Assembly (NCBI RefSeq): GCF_000189415.1
Contig: NC_015144.1
Location: 1,059,501 to 1,123,500 of the forward strand
DNA: 64,000 nt
Direction: 5' to 3'
From: Weeksella virosa DSM 16922
GTDB lineage: Bacteria; Bacteroidota; Bacteroidia; Flavobacteriales; Weeksellaceae
The position numbers and the translations under genes are program-made. Under the pieces are notes generated by a model. That model was not told the origin of the DNA. It worked only from the letters and a program-made list of their open reading frames with translations, and made no database searches. This document shows, piece by piece, positions 55,443-64,000 of this stretch (the stretch's first letter is position 1; each line of letters starts with the position of its first letter).

Positions 55443-56999
55443 ATGAAAAATATCAATAAAATAATTTTAGCAGCTTTTGCGTTATCATTTTTTAGCTGTA
55501 ATGACGATTTTGAAAATCCGGTAGAAGACTTTGTAGTCACTTCTGGGAAAGCAGATTTCACAAAATATGTTGCTTTGGGTAACTCGTTAACTTCGGGTTA
55601 TATGGATGGTGCTTTGTACAAAACAGCACAAGAAAACTCCTACCCATCTATTTTAGCAGGTCTAATGAAACCTGCAGGTGGAGGTGAGTTTACACAACCG
55701 TTAATGCCGGATGATATTGGCGGATTTGTCAATTTCGGTATCAAAGGGAAATTACAACTACAAGTTGTTAATGGATCGTTAGTCCCTGTGCCGACTGATG
55801 CGCAAAGCAATTTCAATCAACTTTCTGGGGCTTTCAGTAATATGGGTGTTCCTGGAGCCAAATCGTTCCATTTAGGTGTAGATGGTTATGGAAATCCTGC
55901 TGGGATTGCTACTGGAAAAGCAAATCCTTACTTTGCACGTTTTGCATCCTCTGCAAACACCTCGGTTATAAAAGATGCAGTCGCTCAACAACCTACTTTC
56001 TTCTCTTTATGGATTGGTAATAACGATGTTTTGTCATATGCTACTAGCGGTGGAGTTGGAGTAGACAGAACAGGAAATCCGAATGCCGCAGAATACGGTC
56101 CAAATGATATTACAGATCCAGACCTGTTAGGAAACGTTATCGAATCGTATGTTAAGGCTTTAACAGCAAATGGAACAAATGCTACAAAAGGTGTATTAGC
56201 CAATATTCCTAGTGTGACCTCGGTACCGTACTTCACGACCGTTCCATATGCACCATTGAGCCCTGCAAATGCGAGTTTTGGACCGATGATTCCAGCATTA
56301 AATCAACAATTTGGTGCATTGAATATGGTGTTTGATTATCTAAAAGTTCCGGAGCGTAAAATTGTTTTCTCGCCTTCTTCGGCCTCAGCCGTAGTAATAA
56401 AAGATGAAAGCTTACCAAACCTTGCCGCGGAAATTACAGCAGTACTCACCCCTCAAGTTGGAGCACAACAAGCAGCTTTGTTTGGTCTAATATATGGTCA
56501 AGCACGTCAGGCAACTGCACAAGACTTACTGGTTCTTCCTTCTTCTTCGTATATCGGGAAAATGGATACTGAAAGAGTAGAGCAGCTAAAACAAATGGGC
56601 GTTCCGGCTGAACAAGCAGCACAATTGGCTTTTGCAGGAATTACCTATCCGTTAGAAGATAAGTGGGTATTAACCAGAAACGAGTTGCAGACTGTAGAAA
56701 AAGCCGTTAATGCGTATAATACAAAAATTGCAGAAATTGCAAGTAAGTATGATTTGGCTTTGGTTGATGCCAATACTGAAATGAGAAATATTTCTGTATC
56801 TGGTTTAACATTCTACGGAACAACCTATACCACAAGCTTCATTGCAGGAGGGGCTTTCTCTCTAGATGGAGTTCACTTAACAGGTATCGGGTACGCAATC
56901 GTTGCCAATATGTTTGTGAAAGCAATCAATCAAAAATATTCATCAAACTTAAGACAAGTCAACCCAAGCGTTTATCCTGGGGTAACATTTCCTAACTAA
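55443..56999 (+). CDS. SGNH-hydrolase lipoprotein
   Basis: A 518-residue lipoprotein (Cys19 in SFFSC). It has GNSL (46-49, in place of GDSL), the block III-like LWIGNND, and a C-terminal DGVHLTG with the expected Asp-His. It looks like a surface or periplasmic esterase/lipase of the SGNH type. Operon with the FadL-like porin suggests it releases or handles a hydrophobic ligand. Confidence 0.85.
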   Translation: MKNINKIILAAFALSFFSCNDDFENPVEDFVVTSGKADFTKYVALGNSLTSGYMDGALYKTAQENSYPSILAGLMKPAGGGEFTQPLMPDDIGGFVNFGIKGKLQLQVVNGSLVPVPTDAQSNFNQLSGAFSNMGVPGAKSFHLGVDGYGNPAGIATGKANPYFARFASSANTSVIKDAVAQQPTFFSLWIGNNDVLSYATSGGVGVDRTGNPNAAEYGPNDITDPDLLGNVIESYVKALTANGTNATKGVLANIPSVTSVPYFTTVPYAPLSPANASFGPMIPALNQQFGALNMVFDYLKVPERKIVFSPSSASAVVIKDESLPNLAAEITAVLTPQVGAQQAALFGLIYGQARQATAQDLLVLPSSSYIGKMDTERVEQLKQMGVPAEQAAQLAFAGITYPLEDKWVLTRNELQTVEKAVNAYNTKIAEIASKYDLALVDANTEMRNISVSGLTFYGTTYTTSFIAGGAFSLDGVHLTGIGYAIVANMFVKAINQKYSSNLRQVNPSVYPGVTFPN

Positions 57000-57046
57000 A
57001 GAGTAATTTCTTATTAGATAAAGAGACTTACTCCTTTAAGTTAACA

Positions 57047-57080
57047 GAGCTTCTACTATTCGGTAGGAGCTTTTTTTTTT
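57047..57080 (+). terminator. Terminator after the SGNH-hydrolase gene
   Basis: AGCTTCTAC pairs with GTAGGAGCT (one mismatch pair), followed by a long T-run. Confidence 0.83.
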
Positions 57081-57206
57081 AACAAAAATTCTAGAAATGT
57101 AATTCCTATGCTATAACATATCTGTTGTGAAATGGCTGTTCAAGTATTAATGTTACAGGTTTTTATCTTATATAGACAAACAATAAATAAATTTTTAGTT
57201 AATTTT

Positions 57207-57236
57207 TTGATTATTTGAAAAAATTCTATAATTTTA
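57207..57236 (+). promoter_or_regulatory. Promoter of GEVED protein 1
   Basis: TTG (57207-57209), 19-bp spacer, TAATTTTA (57229-57236): one base off the TAnnTTTG consensus. Duplicated at 60031-60060. Confidence 0.55.
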
Positions 57237-57262
57237 AGATAAATTAACAAAAATTAATATTT

Positions 57263-59971
57263 ATGAGAAAAAATTTACTAGCGCTATTACTTATCGGAGC
57301 TTCATCCGTAGGTTTTGCCAGCACAAATCCATGGGGAGGATTATCTCTGAAAGACTATGGTTTTGTGTCTCCGTTTAAAAAGACATCAGCTTTGGTGGCC
57401 GATTATTGTATTCCAGCAATTTCAAATCCAGAAGCGATAACGTCTGTTATTTTTGGTGAAATTAACAATCAGTCACCTGCAAACTCAAATTTGGCTTATG
57501 AAGATTTTACGTCATTAGCGCCGGCAAACTTAACCCCTGGTGAAGAGTATGAGATAAAACTAAAAGGATATACTGGAGGTAATTTCTCTACCTCTTTCAC
57601 AGTTTTCATCGATTTTAATCAAAATAAAGTTTTTGATGAAGAAGAGCGTTTTAATATTGGTTATATTGCTAACTCTACAGGTGTAGACGATGTTGAGTTG
57701 GTAGGGAATATAACAATACCTATTGATGCATTGCCGGGAGATACTCGAATGAGAGTTATGAAGAGATTTACAGCTTCTAATAATACCTATGCTCAAAATG
57801 GATGTAATCTTGGTTCTAATTACGGGCAAGTAGAAGATTACACTGTAAAACTAGCTGGGGCGAAAGGATGTCTAACAGCGCCAAACGGTCAATATCCTAC
57901 AGCAACATATTCATTACCAACTGCTGATGGGGTTGAGTATGCAATTATTAGAGCTGGATGGACAGGAGAATACTCTAAGGTTCGTGTGAAAAAAGGGTAT
58001 AACTATACCTTCAAATCATCGGTTGATACACATTTCATTACCATCGGAGACGAGGCTGGAGAGAACATATTGAGATCTGGAACAGGAACAGTAACTTGGA
58101 AAGCAGATGAAACAAAAGTTGTACGTTTCTACTTGCATAATGATGAAGAGTGTAACTATCAGAGCACAGGAAGCTTTAGTAGAATCGTTTCTGCTATGGC
58201 ACCAAGCCAAACAGATGAAGAATTGTGTAATCCAGGTAACGAGTCGAATGACTTTGAGAATGGATCCTTATTAGGAGGAGAAGGACAGCAACGTTTAGCC
58301 ATCAACTTCGATGCTAACCCAGGACAGATCATTAAAGCATCTAAGATTAACTTAAGCTTATTCGGAGATGCAACATCAATTAATTTCGATGTTTACTCGA
58401 GCAATGAGGAAGGGTTACCAGATCAATTATTGAAAACAGTAAATGGTACAATTTCTGAAAAAGTAAGTACCGGAACCCACTTCAACTTTCCTACTTATAC
58501 GTATACGGTAGATTTTAGCGAGCCAATTGAAATAAATGGAGACGAAGCAAGTCGTTATTGGCTTGAAGTGAAAGCGGATGTAGCAGCAATCGAAACAACA
58601 ACGGTTTCTCCATCTCCAGTAAATTTAGTATTTGCTTCTAACGCAACACAAAATGCTTGGAGATATACAACAGCAGCAGCGGTTTATTCATTAGAGACAG
58701 AATGTTCTTATGCAGAACCAGAAGGAGATGCATGTGATCAAGTTGCTCCGTCAAACAACTTCGAGAATGGATCTTTCTTAGGAGGAGATAGTAATCAGAG
58801 ATTGGCGATTGATATCCCAGTAGCTGCTACGCAAAAATTAACAGCGACAGAAATGGAGTTGAACTTATTCAATGAGCCAACAGCAGTTAACTTCTCGTTG
58901 TATAATGATGATGCTAACGCACCAGGAGCTTTGATTCAGGATGTAGCAGGAACAATTGTAAGCTCTACTCAAATAGGCACAGCGTTCAACTACCCAATCT
59001 ATAAAGTAGTTGTTAAATTCCAAAGTCCAATTGCATTAGATGGAGCACAAGGTACGAAATACTGGTTAGAAGTAAAAGCAGATGCATTAGCTTGGGAAAC
59101 AACTACAGCTACCACAATTGGTTCGAGAATGGCATTCAATAACAACAACTCTCAAGGAAACTGGGTAGTTGGTACAGACGAAGCAGTATATAAATTGGTT
59201 GCCGTTTGTGAAGGAGAAGGTCCAGGAGGTCCAGGAGAAGGAGGAGATTACTGTATACCTACCAACCTTTTGTGTAATGATGGAGATGTATTAACCAATG
59301 TAACATTCGGTACAATTAACAACACAACAACGTGTGGAGCTGGAGGGTACAATGACTTTACAGCAATGTCTACCGATGTGAAACGTAATGCTAGCTACGA
59401 ATTCTCTGCCTCTACAGGAGCAGGATGGCAATATGAGTCTGTACATGTATGGATAGATTATAACCACGATGGTGTATTCACCGAAGAAGAGTACACGTAT
59501 ATCGGAAGCAATCCAGGAGGTACAGTAACGAATATGATTAAAATTCCAGAAAATGCATTAGAAGGAGCAACCAGAATGCGTGTTCGCGTATTTGCATCGC
59601 CAGGACCAGATCATCCACAAGCTTCTATTGCATATGGAAATGAGGGGGCATGTTATGATAATGCAGAATACCCTTACGGAGAGATCGAAGATTATACCGT
59701 TAATATCGGTGAGTTAGGTTTAACGAATGTAAACGATGCAGTAGTAAAATTATACCCTAACCCGGTACATGACGTATTAACGATAGAGTCTAAAACGGCG
59801 ATCCAATCTGTAGAAATTTACAATATAGCAGGACAGATGGTAAACTCTATCTCTAGCTTGAATAAATCAAAAACAGAGATCAATGTAAGTAAATTAACTC
59901 CAGGAGTATACGTTGTTCGTACGACAGATGCGAATGGAAATACCAACTCTTACAAAGTGATGAAAAAATAA
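57263..59971 (+). CDS. T9SS GEVED-domain surface protein, copy 1
   Basis: A 902-residue exported protein. Signal peptide to about residue 20; GEVED domain at 48-197 with FIDFNQNKVFDEEE and GQVEDYTV; a beta region at about 200-315; two related modules of about 160 residues, each starting and ending in Cys (322-481 and 491-649), sharing FENGS-LGG and YWLEVKAD; a Gly/Pro linker GEGPGGPGEGG; a second GEVED domain (662-815, WIDYNHDGVFTEEEY, GEIEDYTV); and a T9SS sorting domain (about 825-902) ending KVMKK. Its function is unknown; adhesion or surface display is a guess. The gene is the first of two near-identical copies. Confidence 0.9.
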   Translation: MRKNLLALLLIGASSVGFASTNPWGGLSLKDYGFVSPFKKTSALVADYCIPAISNPEAITSVIFGEINNQSPANSNLAYEDFTSLAPANLTPGEEYEIKLKGYTGGNFSTSFTVFIDFNQNKVFDEEERFNIGYIANSTGVDDVELVGNITIPIDALPGDTRMRVMKRFTASNNTYAQNGCNLGSNYGQVEDYTVKLAGAKGCLTAPNGQYPTATYSLPTADGVEYAIIRAGWTGEYSKVRVKKGYNYTFKSSVDTHFITIGDEAGENILRSGTGTVTWKADETKVVRFYLHNDEECNYQSTGSFSRIVSAMAPSQTDEELCNPGNESNDFENGSLLGGEGQQRLAINFDANPGQIIKASKINLSLFGDATSINFDVYSSNEEGLPDQLLKTVNGTISEKVSTGTHFNFPTYTYTVDFSEPIEINGDEASRYWLEVKADVAAIETTTVSPSPVNLVFASNATQNAWRYTTAAAVYSLETECSYAEPEGDACDQVAPSNNFENGSFLGGDSNQRLAIDIPVAATQKLTATEMELNLFNEPTAVNFSLYNDDANAPGALIQDVAGTIVSSTQIGTAFNYPIYKVVVKFQSPIALDGAQGTKYWLEVKADALAWETTTATTIGSRMAFNNNNSQGNWVVGTDEAVYKLVAVCEGEGPGGPGEGGDYCIPTNLLCNDGDVLTNVTFGTINNTTTCGAGGYNDFTAMSTDVKRNASYEFSASTGAGWQYESVHVWIDYNHDGVFTEEEYTYIGSNPGGTVTNMIKIPENALEGATRMRVRVFASPGPDHPQASIAYGNEGACYDNAEYPYGEIEDYTVNIGELGLTNVNDAVVKLYPNPVHDVLTIESKTAIQSVEIYNIAGQMVNSISSLNKSKTEINVSKLTPGVYVVRTTDANGNTNSYKVMKK

Positions 59972-59989
59972 GCGTTTTATCAACCTTTA

Positions 59990-60032
59990 AAAACAAAATA
60001 GCAGTCCAATCTTTGGGCTGCTATTTTGTTTT
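59990..60032 (+). terminator. Terminator of GEVED gene 1, overlapping the next promoter
   Basis: Arms 59990-60004 and 60018-60032 pair perfectly over 15 bp (AGCAG core). The last bases of the right arm overlap the -33 TTG (60031-60033) of copy 2. Confidence 0.8.
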
Positions 60033-60060
60033 GATTATTTGAAAAAATTCTATAATTTTA
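60031..60060 (+). promoter_or_regulatory. Promoter of GEVED protein 2
   Basis: Same TTG-N19-TAATTTTA as copy 1. Confidence 0.55.
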
Positions 60061-60086
60061 AGATAAATTAACAAAAATTAATATTT

Positions 60087-62798
60087 ATGAGAAAAAATTT
60101 ACTAGCGCTATTACTTATCGGAGCTTCATCCGTAGGTTTTGCCAGCACAAATCCATGGGGAGGATTATCTCTGAAAGACTATGGTTTTGTGTCTCCGTTT
60201 AAAAAGACATCAGCTTTGGTGGCTGATTATTGTGTGCCTGGGCCTGTTAATCCAGAAGCGATAACGTCTGTTATTTTTGGTGAAATTAACAATCAATCAC
60301 CTGCAAACTCAAATTTGGGTTATGAAGATTTTACTTCATTAGCGCCGGCAAACTTAATCCCTGGTGAAGAGTATGAGATAAAGTTAAAAGGAAATACTAA
60401 GGGTAATTTCACTAATACTTTTACAGTTTTCATCGATTTTAATCAAAATAAAGTTTTTGATGAAGAAGAGCGTTTTAATATTGGTTATATTGCTAATTCT
60501 ACAGGCGAAGACGATGTTGAGTTGGTAGGGAATATAACAATACCTATTGATGCATTGCCAGGAGAAACTCGAATGAGAGTAATGAAGAGATTCACAACCT
60601 CTAGCAATCCTACCTATGCTGAAAATGGATGTATAGTTGGAGGAAGTTTTGGCCAAGTAGAAGATTACACTGTAAAACTAGCAGAACCGAAAGGATGTCT
60701 AACGGCGTCAAATGGTCAATATCCTACAGCTGCTTTCATATTACCAAGCAATAATGGAATTGATTATGCAATTACAACAGTTGGATTTTCAGGAGAATTT
60801 TCTAAGGTTCGTGTGAAAAAAGATTACACCTATACCTTCAAGACTTCGACAGATACACATTTCATTACCATCGGAGACGAGGCCGGAGAGAACATATTGA
60901 GATCTGGAAAAGGAGCAGTAACATGGAAAGCAGATGAAACAAAAGTTGTACGTTTCTATTTACATTTAAATGATGAATGTGAAGACGATGGGGAGGAAGG
61001 TAGTTATAGTAGAATCGTTTCTGCTATGGCACCAAGCCAAACAGATGAAGAATTGTGTAATCCAGGTAACGAGTCGAACAACTTTGAGAATGGATCCTTA
61101 TTAGGAGGAGAAGGACAGCAACGTTTAGCCATCAACTTCGATGCTAACCCAGGACAGATCATTAAAGCATCTAAGATTAACTTAAGCTTATTCGGAGATG
61201 CAACATCAATTAATTTCGATGTTTACTCGAGCAATGAGGAAGGGTTACCAGATCAATTATTGAAAACAGTAAATGGTACAATTTCTGAAAAAGTAAGTAC
61301 CGGAACCCACTTCAACTTTCCTACTTATACGTATACGGTAGATTTTAGCGAGCCAATTGAAATAAAAGGAGACGAAGCAAGTCGTTATTGGCTTGAAGTG
61401 AAAGCGGATGTAGCAGCAATCGAAACAACAACGGTTTCTCCATCGCCAGTAAATTTAGTATTTGCTTCTAACGCAACACAAAATGCTTGGAGATACTCAA
61501 AATCTGCAGCGGTTTATTCATTAGAGACAGAATGTTCTTATGCAGAACCAGAAGGAGATGCATGTGATCAAGTTGCTCCGTCAAACAACTTCGAGAATGG
61601 ATCTTTCTTAGGAGGAGATGCTAATCAGAGATTGGCGATTGATATCCCAGTAGCTGCTACGCAAAAATTAACAGCGACAGAAATGGAGTTGAACTTATTC
61701 AATGAGCCAACAGCAGTTAACTTCTCGTTGTATAATGATGATGCTAACTTACCAGGATCATTGATTCAGGATGTAGCAGGAACAATTGTAAGCTCTACTC
61801 AAATAGGCACAGCGTTCAACTACCCAATCTATAAAGTAGTTGTTAAATTCCAAAGTCCAATTGCATTAGATGGAGCACAAGGTACGAAATACTGGTTAGA
61901 AGTAAAAGCAGATGCATTAGCTTGGGAAACAACCACAGCTACCACAATTGGTTCGAAAATAGCATTCAATAACAACAATTCTCAAGGAAACTGGGTAGTT
62001 GGTTCATACGAAGCAGTATATAAATTGGTTGCCGTTTGTGAAGGAGAAGGTCCAGGAGGTCCAGGAGAAGGAGGAGATTACTGTATACCTACCAACCTTT
62101 TGTGTAATGATGGAGATGTATTAACCAATGTAACATTCGGTACAATTAACAACACAACAACGTGTGGAGCTGGAGGGTACAATGACTTTACAGCAATGTC
62201 TACTGATGTGAAACGTAATGCTAGCTACGAATTCTCTGCCTCTACAGGAGCAGGATGGCAATATGAGTCTGTACATGTATGGATAGATTATAACCACGAT
62301 GGTGTATTCACCGAAGAAGAGTACACGTATATCGGAAGCAATCCAGGAGGTACAGTAACGAATATGATTACAATTCCAGAAAATGCATTAGAAGGAGCAA
62401 CCAGAATGCGTGTTCGCGTATTTCCAATGCCAGGACCGGGTCATCCACAAGCTATTGCATATGGAAATGAGGGGGCATGTTATGATAATGCAGAATACCC
62501 TTACGGAGAGATCGAAGATTATACCGTTAATATCGGTGAGTTAGGTTTAACGAATGTAAACGATGCAGTAGTAAAATTATACCCTAACCCGGTACATGAC
62601 GTATTAACGATAGAGTCTAAAACGGCGATCCAATCTGTAGAAATTTATAATATAGCAGGACAGATGGTAAACTCTATCTCTAGCTTGAATAAATCAAAAA
62701 CAGAGATCAATGTAAGTAAATTAACTCCAGGAGTATACGTTGTTCGTACGACAGATGCGAATGGAAATACCAACTCTTACAAAGTGATGAAAAAATAA
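60087..62798 (+). CDS. T9SS GEVED-domain surface protein, copy 2
   Basis: A 903-residue paralog of the upstream gene with the same domain order: signal peptide, GEVED, beta region, two Cys-bounded modules, linker, second GEVED, sorting domain. Start and first 49 residues are identical to copy 1. Differences cluster at residues about 50-310 (for example VPGPV in place of IPAIS, and an acidic EDDGEEGSY where copy 1 has NYQSTGSF); later parts differ at only about 18 scattered residues. Both copies look intact. Confidence 0.9.
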   Translation: MRKNLLALLLIGASSVGFASTNPWGGLSLKDYGFVSPFKKTSALVADYCVPGPVNPEAITSVIFGEINNQSPANSNLGYEDFTSLAPANLIPGEEYEIKLKGNTKGNFTNTFTVFIDFNQNKVFDEEERFNIGYIANSTGEDDVELVGNITIPIDALPGETRMRVMKRFTTSSNPTYAENGCIVGGSFGQVEDYTVKLAEPKGCLTASNGQYPTAAFILPSNNGIDYAITTVGFSGEFSKVRVKKDYTYTFKTSTDTHFITIGDEAGENILRSGKGAVTWKADETKVVRFYLHLNDECEDDGEEGSYSRIVSAMAPSQTDEELCNPGNESNNFENGSLLGGEGQQRLAINFDANPGQIIKASKINLSLFGDATSINFDVYSSNEEGLPDQLLKTVNGTISEKVSTGTHFNFPTYTYTVDFSEPIEIKGDEASRYWLEVKADVAAIETTTVSPSPVNLVFASNATQNAWRYSKSAAVYSLETECSYAEPEGDACDQVAPSNNFENGSFLGGDANQRLAIDIPVAATQKLTATEMELNLFNEPTAVNFSLYNDDANLPGSLIQDVAGTIVSSTQIGTAFNYPIYKVVVKFQSPIALDGAQGTKYWLEVKADALAWETTTATTIGSKIAFNNNNSQGNWVVGSYEAVYKLVAVCEGEGPGGPGEGGDYCIPTNLLCNDGDVLTNVTFGTINNTTTCGAGGYNDFTAMSTDVKRNASYEFSASTGAGWQYESVHVWIDYNHDGVFTEEEYTYIGSNPGGTVTNMITIPENALEGATRMRVRVFPMPGPGHPQAIAYGNEGACYDNAEYPYGEIEDYTVNIGELGLTNVNDAVVKLYPNPVHDVLTIESKTAIQSVEIYNIAGQMVNSISSLNKSKTEINVSKLTPGVYVVRTTDANGNTNSYKVMKK

Positions 62799-62826
62799 GC
62801 GTTTTATCAACCTTTAAAAACAAAAT

Positions 62827-62856
62827 AGCAGTCCAATCTTTGGGCTGCTTTTTTTC
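62827..62856 (+). terminator. Terminator of GEVED gene 2
   Basis: AGCAGTCC (62827-62834) pairs with GGGCTGCT (62842-62849, one G-T pair), then Ts. Confidence 0.85.
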
Positions 62857-62883
62857 TTTTATAAGATGAAACTTCATCATATA

Positions 62884-62918
62884 AAAAAATCCTATTCAAA
62901 GGTGAATAGGATTTTTTT
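62884..62918. terminator. Bidirectional terminator at tRNA-Arg
   Basis: AATCCTATTC and GAATAGGATT arms with A- and T-runs on the outside; serves the minus-strand tRNA and backs up the GEVED gene. Confidence 0.82.
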
Positions 62919-62922
62919 GTAG

Positions 62923-62996
62923 TGACGTCGGCAGGATTCAAACCTGCAACCTTCTGAGCCGTAATCAGATGCGCTATTCAGTTGCGCCACGACGCC
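62923..62996 (-). tRNA. tRNA-Arg (anticodon ACG)
   Basis: A 74-nt cloverleaf on the minus strand: acceptor GGCGTCG/CGACGTC (one G-T pair), anticodon stem TCTGA/TCAGA around TTACGGC with anticodon ACG, T-arm GCAGG TTTGAAT CCTGC. The 3' CCA is not encoded. A34 would be edited to inosine. Confidence 0.96.
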
Positions 62997-63017
62997 ATTT
63001 GTTATCGTTTTGGATTG

Positions 63018-63049
63018 CAAATATAAGGTACATTTATCTAATAAAACAA
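63018..63049 (-). promoter_or_regulatory. Promoter of tRNA-Arg
   Basis: On the minus strand: TTG (63049-63047), 21-bp spacer, TATATTTG (63025-63018), about 22 bp before the tRNA. Confidence 0.6.
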
Positions 63050-63119
63050 ATGATTTGTAATAAAAATTCAAAATATTTTCTTAACCTTTGTAAACCAAAT
63101 AATTAAATTGATTATAAAA

Positions 63120-64000
63120 ATGAAAATACAAACTTGGATTCTCTATTTGCTACTAAGTTTCTCCTATTTTACCTGTAAAAAAGCAGAAAAACCTTCTTCT
63201 CAGCCTCAATTATCGTACGCTGCTTATCTCAATTATCAAAAAACAGATCAACAAATAGAAATATGGATCGATGGACAAAAACAAGCTTTCCCTCTAACCA
63301 AATTTCCTTATAAGAGAATTGTCGTTACCCAAACCGCTAGTATTGGGTTTCTAAAAGAGTTAGACGCTTTAGACAAACTTATCGGAGTTACAGATGCTAA
63401 CTTTATTTATCAACCAGCCATACGAACCAAAATACAAGCAAACAAAATCTTAGAATTTGGCAACGCAAGCGAGTTGTTGGTAGAAAAAATATTAGAAGCC
63501 AAGCCCGATTTGATTATCGCCTCTTCGAACCCGAGCCACATCAAAGCTCTTTCTATCCTACAGCAGAGTGGAATAGATGTACTTTTGATCGATGATTACA
63601 AAGAAACTTCGCCTATCGGACGAGTAGAGTACTTGAAGCTTTTCGGTCTTTTGGTTGGTAAAGAAGAATTGGCACAAAAAAGATTCTCCGAAATCCGTGA
63701 AAACTACGAAAACACAAAAACGAAAATAGCAAACGCTAAAGCAAATAAACACACGACTTTTGTAAACACCATGTACGGTGATGTTTGGTATTTACCTGGT
63801 AAAGAAACCTTGCAAGCAAAACTTTTGGCAGATGCCAATGCTAATTATTTATGGGCAAATGATGGCGATGTTTTGTCTATTAATGCCAGTTTCGAGCAGG
63901 TTTATAAACGAGCCAAAAGAGCAACAATCTGGTTAAATGTAAGTGATTTTCAAAACTTAGACCAGATGAAAGCCGCACGAAATCAATATACTTGGTTCGA
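63120..64000 (+). CDS. ABC-transporter binding lipoprotein, 3' truncated by window edge
   Basis: At least 293 residues, open to the end of the window. Lipobox SYFTC with Cys19, then a periplasmic-binding fold of the COG0614 type: KRIVVTQTASIGFLKELDALDKLIGVTD (in pieces about 64-92) and EAKPDLIIASS. It binds a siderophore, haem or cobalamin; the exact ligand is unknown. It is the only gene here of its transport system; partners may lie beyond the edge. Confidence 0.85.
   Translation, partial: MKIQTWILYLLLSFSYFTCKKAEKPSSQPQLSYAAYLNYQKTDQQIEIWIDGQKQAFPLTKFPYKRIVVTQTASIGFLKELDALDKLIGVTDANFIYQPAIRTKIQANKILEFGNASELLVEKILEAKPDLIIASSNPSHIKALSILQQSGIDVLLIDDYKETSPIGRVEYLKLFGLLVGKEELAQKRFSEIRENYENTKTKIANAKANKHTTFVNTMYGDVWYLPGKETLQAKLLADANANYLWANDGDVLSINASFEQVYKRAKRATIWLNVSDFQNLDQMKAARNQYTWF

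Larger units (their letters stand above)
57205..60022 (+). repeat. Tandem 2.8-kb duplication, unit 1
   Basis: Direct repeat of 60029-62849, offset 2824 bp. It starts four Ts before the -33 TTG and ends inside the terminator loop/arm, so it carries promoter, gene and terminator. Confidence 0.9.
60029..62849 (+). repeat. Tandem 2.8-kb duplication, unit 2
   Basis: Direct repeat of 57205-60022, three bases longer, with a distinct T-rich end. Confidence 0.9.

Noticed and set aside
57205-62849. CRISPR or insertion-element explanation for the long repeat
   Set aside because: The units are whole genes with promoters; there are no short regular spacers, transposase or terminal inverted repeats.

Overview
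The window is ordinary chromosomal DNA from a member of the Bacteroidota, class Flavobacteriia, most likely a Weeksellaceae-type organism; genus is an inference I cannot confirm. Supporting signs are low GC with A/T-rich intergenic DNA, lipoproteins with SSC/SFFSC-like lipoboxes, type IX secretion (T9SS) C-terminal sorting domains ending in lysine-rich tails, promoters of the Bacteroidetes type (TTG, 19-21 bp, TAnnTTTG), a Bat (aerotolerance) operon, and several TTG starts without clear Shine-Dalgarno sequences. No insertion sequence, prophage, CRISPR array, toxin-antitoxin pair or defence island is visible.

Layout. 0-11 kb: envelope lipoproteins (lipocalin-like, OmpA-like), a ClC transporter, pirin, a 2-hydroxyacid dehydrogenase, SufE, a glycosyltransferase family 9 protein, a LysE-type exporter, RNase R and RpiB. 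10.9-11.4 kb: a very A/T-rich gene-free stretch with several DnaA-box-like nonamers, at a point where prevailing gene direction flips from minus to plus; it is a candidate replication origin. 11.4-20.9 kb: pgk, then moxR-DUF58-DUF4381-like-batA-batB-batC-batD in one tightly packed operon without batE. 21.4-28.6 kb: MarC, RnpA (its 3' end carries the terminator of the convergent marC unit), a bacilliredoxin, a T9SS protein, Asd, an ECF sigma factor with a single-pass membrane partner, and a T9SS subtilase. 28.9 kb: tRNA-Pro.

29-38.6 kb: an amino-acid permease, thioredoxin, LepA, a MazG-like protein, and a five-gene ferric-siderophore operon (two FecCD permeases, ATPase, binding lipoprotein, siderophore-interacting reductase) with a promoter overlapped by an inverted repeat. 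38.7-54 kb: housekeeping genes: DNA polymerase III delta', hydrolases, a group III truncated globin, aspartase, omega-amidase, a recF-DUF721 replication/repair unit, HisS, a PfkB kinase, an azurin-like lipoprotein, QueE, FolD and a BaiN-like flavoprotein. 54-57 kb: a FadL-family outer-membrane porin paired with an SGNH-hydrolase lipoprotein. 57.2-62.8 kb: a head-to-tail duplication of a 2.8 kb unit, each copy with its own promoter, a ~900-residue T9SS GEVED protein and a terminator. 62.9-64 kb: tRNA-Arg and the start of another metal/cobalamin-type binding lipoprotein that runs off the edge.

The most unusual feature is the tandem GEVED pair: the copies are nearly identical except for clustered amino-acid differences in the N-terminal third, and each contains two copies of an approximately 160-residue Cys-bounded module I do not recognise. 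I found no clear undescribed multi-gene system beyond this.
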